A DNA stretch of 64,000 bases, taken from positions 808,001 through 872,000 of the forward strand of contig JAJEKV010000213.1 of the NCBI GenBank assembly GCA_021234155.1. The letters are read 5' to 3'. The notes beneath the pieces were generated by a model. The model saw nothing but the letters and a program-made list of their open reading frames with translations, had not been told where the DNA came from and did not search any database. The DNA is from Isoetes taiwanensis. Its lineage: Eukaryota > Streptophyta > Lycopodiopsida > Isoetales > Isoetaceae. Within the stretch, counting starts at the first letter, position 1. Each line of letters opens with the position of its first letter. The translations under genes and the position numbers were made by a program. This document shows positions 58,158 to 64,000 of the stretch, in pieces.

Positions 58158-58466
58158 TTTTCCACAATCAGCATAACATGCTACATATTAAGCAGCCTGT
58201 AGCCAAGAGCCTTTTCATGTTTGCTGGAATTGAGATCTAAACTCGAGACATTATTTGCAAGACTAAAGCTAAGCTCGTGTCACAACAAAATTCAGTGCTA
58301 GTTCATAGCCTGAACTAGCCTGGATTCAAATAAAAGAGATTCTATTTGCTCGAGCATAGCCTACTGTCAAGCATAGCCTACTTATCTGTCCATTAGTAGA
58401 GCAGCATCCGCTTGTGGATTTTGCATAGCCTTTTGCTATAATCGAAACAGGAGGCAGTGCAGGAGC

Positions 58467-58772
58467 ATGGGGAAGTTGATAGTGTTGTTGGTGCTTTGGA
58501 TAGGCACTAAAGCTAGTATAGCTACTCCAATCAATGTGCATGAAGGAAAATTGTTCGGGGGAGACATTCTCTTGAATGGTAGCACTGCATCTGCATCATG
58601 GCATCCTATGTCTTTCTGGAGATACATGCTCTTGGGTCCACCCCAGAACAAAGAAATTCTGGTTCTGACAAAAGAAAATAAGCTCCTCAATAGTGTTTCC
58701 CAGATGAAAAGACTGGCAGGGACTGTTAATCTATCAGGAAAATCTCAAATCTGGGATATGTTCTTTTTCTGA
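58467..58772 (+). CDS. Possible secreted-protein ORF inside the composite element
   Basis: A 101-codon frame starts MGKLIVLLVLWIGTKASIAT, a good signal-peptide shape (Lys, then a hydrophobic run, then small residues). It continues with GKLFGGDILLNGSTASASWH and PMSFWRYMLLGPPQNKEILV and ends IWDMFFF. Two N-glycosylation-like sites (NGST, NLSG) are present. I recognise no family and see no upstream promoter or downstream exon. It lies 310 bp right of the gypsy element and inside the MULE ends, so it may be a captured first exon. Confidence 0.4.
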   Translation: MGKLIVLLVLWIGTKASIATPINVHEGKLFGGDILLNGSTASASWHPMSFWRYMLLGPPQNKEILVLTKENKLLNSVSQMKRLAGTVNLSGKSQIWDMFFF

Positions 58773-59116
58773 ACAAATTCACTTCTCCGGAAGATTCAAC
58801 CCTTTCATTCGCTGCTCTCTTGCTGTATGTGTACAGGGGCCACAGGCAATCGGTTTTTGTTGCTCGTTGGATACGGTAGTTTTTTATTGGCTTGCAGATT
58901 CATGGCTAACCGAGTGAAAGACTAGTAGCCAATCGGTTGGATTTCTGATTTTGGGTTGGATTTCTGATTTTGGGTTGGATCCAATCGGGTGTGGGAATCC
59001 AAAATTAATGCTAATAATAAACATGGATGATGCAGGAGGAGCGGCGTGATTTGTGCTGGGGCATAGCAGGGATTTTAGATTGATTGATTCGCTCAAGGAT
59101 TCTAACCGTTTAATCG

Positions 59117-59359
59117 ATGGCAGAGCAGCCCTATTCTTCGCCTGCATCCACATTCTCGGATTTAGCGCCCCTTGCTTCGGATTTCCATGGCACAAAGCCG
59201 ATGCTACACAAAAAAATACCCCTTTCTGGTCCGATTCCAGCCTTCCGCCGGACTTCCACAGTCCCAATCCATGAATTTTTCGCCGGATTCTTACAACCCA
59301 CATGGTTTTTTCTTCAAATTTGTTCTAGTCGTGAATCTCCAAAGCCCAACAGTTCTTAA
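59117..59359 (+). CDS. Possible captured N-terminal coding fragment
   Basis: An 80-codon frame starts MAEQPYSSPASTFSDLAPLA and continues SDFHGTKPMLHKKIPLSGPI and PAFRRTSTVPIHEFFAGF. The first 60 residues look like an N-terminal Ser/Pro-rich region of a plant protein. After that the frame appears to run into intron-like T-rich DNA. The family is not recognised. It lies about 320 bp inside the right end of the composite element. Confidence 0.3.
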   Translation: MAEQPYSSPASTFSDLAPLASDFHGTKPMLHKKIPLSGPIPAFRRTSTVPIHEFFAGFLQPTWFFLQICSSRESPKPNSS

Positions 59360-59680
59360 TCACTATTCCGCTTAGGGCCTGGCCGAAATCACTGCTTACG
59401 TCTTTCTGCTGTCGTACATCCCGATCATGCCTCTCTCCGGCTCTTCCATTCAGCACTCCCAAGGCCACTTGGATTTTTTTCATACGTCCACCTCACATTT
59501 TTTTTGAGCCACGTCACTTTTTTTTCCTCAAGCCACGTCACATTCCCACTTCCCACTGCTGACATATTTTTATATGAATAGTGATATTTATTTGAGCTAG
59601 GGGCATTTTGGTAATTTTGAAACTCATAAGGGCATTTTGGTAATTACATAAACTCATAGGGGTATTTTGGTAGTTTTCCC

Positions 59681-59689
59681 AAATAACAA
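59681..59689. other. Right 9-bp target-site duplication
   Basis: AAATAACAA directly right of the composite element and directly before TTCCTGAAACTATAGACC, the continuation of the split SINE-like unit. Confidence 0.88.
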
Positions 59690-60350
59690 TTCCTGAAACT
59701 ATAGACCATGTATCCCTAAAAAAATCGAATAAGTTGTTATAAAAGAAAAACATAGATTCAAGATAAAAAATAATCGCATTAGCTAACTGGGTATATTGGT
59801 TAAAATAATCTTAGTTAGGATATTGAATTACTTCAATAGAGGTTCGAGCTTCTATATTTCATATTCCAAAATCATAGGTATCTCCAATCATAAATGACTA
59901 TATGCGAAATGAGAGGTGCCTAGGGGACCCAACATACGATCTGGGTCATACGATCGACGAATTCGACGATTGTGGTAGTCCAGGTGCACCTCGTTTAGAA
60001 TATGTAGCAAAATAACAGTGGGTTTCAGGGGGATTTGATATGAGTGTAAACATGACAATTCCTGAAACCATAGGCCATATATCCCTAAAAGAATTGAATG
60101 GGTTGTTATAAAAAAAATTATAGATTCAAGATAGAAAATATATATTGGTTAAAGTTGTCTTATTAGAACATTGAATTATTTTGGTAAAATTTTCGAGCCC
60201 CCATATTTTATATTCTAAAATCTCAGGCAAAGCTATATAGAGGTTCGATATTCTCTCAAAACCTTAGGCGAACTCGTATTTCATATTTCAAAATCATAAG
60301 CGCCTTCAATCATAAATGACCATAAGCGAAACGAGAGGTGCCCAGGAAGT
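59681..60350 (+). repeat. SINE-like family, rest of the split unit plus one more unit
   Basis: Starts with AAATAACAATTCCTGAAACT, completing the unit cut at 43,918. The second unit runs from about 59,997 (TAGAATATGTAGCAAAATAA) to GAGAGGTGCCCAGGAAG at 60,350, where similarity to the family ends. The second unit lacks about 30 bp around the A-box-like word. Confidence 0.75.
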
Positions 60351-61600
60351 GACACTGTCTGGCGCCATATTTTCTTGTCGCATCTGTCATAAAAGTGTTA
60401 AAGCAACAATGTCATCCAAAGAATATCCAGCCATGATTGTATTCCATGTAATTAAATCTCTTTATGGCAACAAATTGTACACTTGAATTGCCTTCTCAAA
60501 AATCCTACATTTGATATACATGTGAAGAAGGCCATTTTCAAGAATATCATTTAACTAGAATTTGGTGTTGATGATCTTCCCATGGAGAATTTTCCCCTGT
60601 GGAAGCTAAAGCCATAGAGCATGCTTTCAACATAGAAAAATAAATATACCTATTAGATTCTAACTTTGTTAGCTGCATTACACAGTACAGTTGAATAGCG
60701 AGTTCACCTTGACATGGTTTAGGATTTGCCAAAATTACTCATTCCAAGTATACGGACTAGGATTTGCATTTCAATATAAGCAAATGCTTCGTTTGCTTCA
60801 ATAGAACATCCAAAGAAAGGAAATAAGCGTATGACATGGGAACCCAAAAAGGGATCAAATTGGATTCCATTACATACCAGAAGAGACAAGAACTGCGAAA
60901 GATCAATATGTGCAGTGTAGTATTGCAGACGATTGTAACCATTCATTGAAACTGGTCGTTCTATAATTTTTTCAGCTTCAAATCGGTAATGAAGTCGTCC
61001 ATGCTTTTAGATAGTTGAGAAAACCAATGTGGTTACAACATTTTATGAAAGCGAGCTTATTTCTCAGTTCACCAAAGTTCCAAGCACCCAAGTTCTTATG
61101 AAATCTCGAGATGTACATTTCTGGATTTCTTGAAATTGCCTAGGCAGAAGCAGGAATCATGTGGAATTTTGTTTTAACACTCAAAGCATATCAATGACAC
61201 CACATCTGATTGTGCATGCCAAGTAAGTTGAAAAAGGCCTATTCCCTAAAGGGCAAACAACCCCAGAAGCTCATCGTGAGAAAGAAAACTAGAAGAAGAT
61301 TCAAGCTTTCTGGGGGCTTATTAAATGGAAGCTAAATTTTCAGGGATTTTCTAATTTTTATGACCGTCAGATTCAAAATTAATAGATCTAATGGCTGCTA
61401 TTGAATTTTGCTGATGTGGCTTAGCACGTAGATATGCTAGAATTGCAGTAAATGTTGTAGGGGAAGTTAGGCAAGCCTGCTAATAAAGAAGGCAATTTTT
61501 ACTTTATGCCCCCTTGCCCCCGCCACAAAAGAAAAATTCGAAGAGATTATTCATGAGACTTATGCCATGTAATATGGCACATAGGCTTCACATATGCGCA
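60351..61600. other. No gene recognised
   Basis: Short minus-strand frames (60,547-60,946) have no recognisable motif. Around 61,380-61,490 lies the second copy of the repeat also seen at about 3,750-3,870. Confidence 0.45.
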
Positions 61601-61603
61601 CTT

Positions 61604-62137
61604 TATTGGCTCCTCGGTTTTAACCTGGGTGCCAATGTGATTTGCTCGAGTGAATCTTTGGGTTCCCTCGAGCGAATCAGGTGATTCATTCGAGAGAATC
61701 ACTGTGATTAGCTCGAGCGAATCGCAGTGATGTGGCATTTAGATGGCACATTTTTGTATTTTCATCTCCTGATTGCGTGTTCTGCACGCTTACAGATCCG
61801 ACAGGTACACTTGAGAGTACACCTGACTTTGCACACCTCACGAGGTAGCTGTGATTAGCTAATCACAGCTGACATATACTTTCCTTAGAATTGTATTTAT
61901 CTAGTAAAGCTCTCTCATGCTCCATACGCAAAATGTGTGATCAGCTCTAATCACAACACACATGCAATAAATGCGCATGTGAAAACATTTGCATTAATAC
62001 GTTGCCAATCTGCCGTCTCGTGCCTTTGTCATTTTTTTGAGATCAGCTAGAGCTAATCATGTGATTGTCTTGAGCGAATTAGAGTGATTAGCTCGAGCTA
62101 ATCACGTTGCCTTATGGCTAAAACAAGGGAGCCAATA
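61604..62137. repeat. Foldback element with CTCGAG-centred subterminal palindromes
   Basis: The left end TATTGGCTCCTCGGTTTTAA and the right end (complement TATTGGCTCCCTTGTTTTAG) are diverged inverted copies. Inside each end the word GTGATT(A/C)GCTCGAGCGAATC recurs, three or four times at 61,640-61,735 and twice at 62,055-62,105. There is no coding capacity. Confidence 0.6.
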
Positions 62138-62222
62138 TTGGCATCGCTTCTCGTAGGAGTGAGAGAACTGTTCAAGAATAATCTTGAGTATTTGTACCTT
62201 CACGAGCAATGTTGTATGGGGA

Positions 62223-62344
62223 AATCTTCATCACTTGAAGGTTCCTGGAAGGAACCTAGCGGCAATGCAATGAGTGACGGCACTCGCGAGCGACGGCGGC
62301 GTCAAGTCAAGTTCCTTCCAGGAACCTTCAAGTGATGAAGATTC
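62223..62344. repeat. Perfect long hairpin
   Basis: AATCTTCATCACTTGAAGGT then TCCTGGAAGGAAC on the left, and the exact complement at 62,311-62,343, form a 33-bp stem around a loop of about 55 bp. The stem itself contains the palindrome GGTTCCTGGAAGGAACC. Confidence 0.85.
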
Positions 62345-63516
62345 TCCGACGTGGCCTTCATCAGGTCCAGATTACCTCAGAAGACAAGAAACTCAGCACA
62401 AAACAAAAATTACAGGTAGCTGGTAGCAGATTACTCATGCAAATTAGATTGAAGGCCTCGCAAATCCATTAAAGGCCCTATAAATCGGTTGCAAAGCCTT
62501 GCGCAGAGCCTCCGAATCAGGAACTATAGTCTTGTGCAAAGCCTCCGATGCAAAGCCTTGTGCAGAGCCTCCAATGCAAAAACACCATAGCCTTACACCA
62601 AAGCCCATCCGCATCTGAGGATATGGCTTTCGTCTATGTTTTCTGTGAGGCTATGGCCGTCTAGGTTTTTTGCAGGGCCTTCGTCTGTGTTCTGGCTATG
62701 GCGTTAGGAAATGGGGCAAGAAAGCATAACTTTATTGGCGGCCTGGCTTGAGCAGGGTTCGAAATTGGGGGGTTTGACCCTGAAAAATCTGGCCATTTTA
62801 AAAAATTTTCGATAATAAAAAAAAAATTCCGGCATTTTTTCAGGCCATTTTTGTAAAAAATTTTAAGGATTTCTAGACAACTACACTATAAATTCATATA
62901 TTTCTGGTAAGCCTTAAATATAAGCAGGCATTTTTACTAGATTTCTAAGTTCGAACCTTGGCCAGAAAAAAACGTGTAATCTTAAGTAATGTGGGCCTGA
63001 TGAAGGTTACGCAATAAATAAATCTAGACCATCCATGTCAATGTGTGCCACCAAGGACGAACATTCTACATCAATGGTCCAGGACCCTCGGTACTACGTA
63101 GTTTATTCCGATGTGGCAGTCTGTATGCAAAACACTTCCTTTGACTGTAACTGACCTAGATCCCGCAGTCTACATGCGCATAACGGGGTACCTCTGCTTC
63201 ATGCTTTCCTGTTGCCGTGGCCGATTTGCTCTTTTAGACATTGGGGATCGAAATCCAGATGCCGATTTTCAAATGAGAATTTGTGTAACCTGCTGAATTT
63301 GCAAGCACAAATACGTTTTAGGACCTATTTGCACATACATCTGGGTATGATTCGAAATCCGATGGGTATTGAGAGAAATAGTCTTGCATCTGATTTCTGG
63401 CCTTTGAGGAGAGTGGCAGTTGGAAGTAAGAGATGTAGCCTCTGTACAAGTTAAATTGGTTTATTTGCGGCAAGTCATGGTGCTGGTGCTCAGATGTTGA
63501 ACAGTTTGAAGAAGCA
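62345..63516. other. Intergenic; short tandem words, then the VPS9A upstream region
   Basis: At 62,490-62,600 the word AAAGCCT(TG/CC) and GCAGAGCCTCC recur every 30-40 bp. The last several hundred bases should hold the VPS9A promoter and 5' UTR. An AG directly before an ATGTTGAACAG near 63,491 may mark a splice acceptor of a 5' UTR intron. Confidence 0.4.
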
Positions 63517-63846
63517 ATGGAAAATCCGGACATGTTCAACGCAGCCACAGCTCCTCTTTCATTCCATGAGTTTCTGGAGCGTTTGAAGCACCCAGCGGCT
63601 GCAGATCTTGTAAAATCCATTAAAAGGTTCTTCCATTGACTCACATGCATTTGTATTTGCAAAGTGCTGAATCTTCCTTTTTTTCTTTTTTTATGGGGCA
63701 GTTTTATCCTCGACTTTTTAAAGAGTCCTCCCAGTCCCAAGGATGGCCAAAGCGTTCAAGACTTTTTCAGCAGTACGGAATTGGCATTTAGAAGTCACCC
63801 TTTATGGGTAAACGCTTCCGAAGAGGAACTCGAAAGTGCTGGAGAG
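63517..63846 (+). CDS. VPS9A: VPS9A, Rab5-type guanine nucleotide exchange factor (first two exons)
   Basis: Exon 1 (63517-63626) reads MENPDMFNAATAPLSFHEFL, then ERLKHPAAADLVKSIK. Exon 2 (63702-63846) reads FILDFLKSPPSPKDGQSVQD, then FFSSTELAFRSHPLWVNASE and EELESAGE. The junction AAAAG|GTTC...GGCAG|TTTT keeps frame and makes a Ser codon (KSIKSFIL). Plant VPS9A starts MEN.D.F...FL.RM..P.A.D.VKSIKSFI and has VQ.FF..ME.AFR.HPLW....EEEL.SAG. This is the helical region before the catalytic VPS9 domain, which lies beyond the window. The protein activates Rab5-class GTPases (RABF) on endosomes. The frame is intact. The start codon matches the usual start of the family, although the frame is open a few codons upstream. 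Confidence 0.9.
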
Positions 63847-64000
63847 GTCCGTTTTCTGTCTAAAAAATACATGGAATTTTGAATCATTCTAAAGGTCTTG
63901 CTGATTCTTGAGGTCTCTCATTTTTACGATATGTATTGGTAGCTTCAGATGATGTAGTAAAGCCTGTGTATCCTAGAACCTTTACGCTATTGCTCATATA

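Larger units (their letters stand above)
43919..59680. mobile_element. Composite Mutator-like (MULE) element with 9-bp target duplication
   Basis: The left end (GGAAAAACTACCAAAATGCC) and the right end (complement GGGAAAACTACCAAAATACC) are inverted copies of about 97 bp. Both hold a minisatellite of CCAAAATGCCC(C/T)TATGAG units. AAATAACAA occurs directly outside each end (43,910-43,918 and 59,681-59,689). Joining the flanks over one copy recreates the ATGGATGTAAAAATAACAAT and TTCCTGAAAC sequence found intact at about 35,345 and 43,450. Long inverted ends with a 9-bp duplication are typical of Mutator-like elements. Without the gypsy insertion at 44,855-58,157 it would be about 2.5 kb. It has no transposase and may carry gene fragments, as Pack-MULEs do. 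Confidence 0.85.

Overview
This is a nuclear window from a land plant. The evidence is a spliced gene for the plastid pyruvate dehydrogenase E2 subunit, the first exons of a plant-type VPS9A Rab5 activator, a small gene for a putatively plastid-targeted zinc-finger protein, and fragments of plant MSH1, SCAR/WAVE, PPR and plastid PDH E1-beta genes, all in a repeat-rich background. Some PPR remnants resemble those of non-seed plants, but the sequence does not fix the species.

Layout. 1-6.3 kb: no gene recognised in the first 4 kb, then a cluster of small foldback elements. 6.35-7.76 kb: a three-exon gene (113 aa) with a transit-like N terminus and four CXXC motifs. 7.8-16.5 kb: mostly repeats and decayed material, including a LINE reverse-transcriptase fragment, a plastid 23S rRNA fragment, an orphan exon-like fragment, a GGCGCC-rich palindromic repeat, a hairpin-ended foldback element and a large direct duplication. 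16.5-18.9 kb: the intact six-exon plastid E2 gene on the minus strand (500 aa). 19.7-28.4 kb: five or more gene fragments (MSH1, PPR, SCAR, PPR, PDH E1-beta) mixed with foldback repeats. 28.4-38.4 kb: repeats, a long 7-bp microsatellite, tandem copies of a SINE-like family and an unidentified decayed multi-exon gene. 38.46-43.29 kb: a Ty1/copia element on the minus strand with 5-bp target duplications. 43.92-59.68 kb: a composite Mutator-like element. Its ends are inverted, it is flanked by 9-bp duplications (AAATAACAA), and removing it restores a SINE-like unit. Inside it sits a 13.3-kb Ty3/gypsy element (44.86-58.16 kb). 60-63.5 kb: more foldback sequence. 63.5 kb to the end: the start of VPS9A.

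The most notable signals are these. (1) The gypsy element has a leader ORF beginning MARTKQTARK, identical to the N terminus of histone H3, and also keeps a remnant chromodomain after its integrase. (2) The same element carries about five copies of a hairpin repeat spaced about 205-215 bp apart. (3) The composite element holds possible captured coding fragments. (4) Differences between the gypsy LTRs, and damage in several decayed ORFs, fall repeatedly at CAG, CTG and CCWGG sites. That pattern suggests either methylation-linked mutation or long-read miscalls, so some apparent frameshifts may not be real. The E2 and zinc-finger genes are free of it.

All gene identities come from reading translations and recalling family motifs. 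No database search was run.
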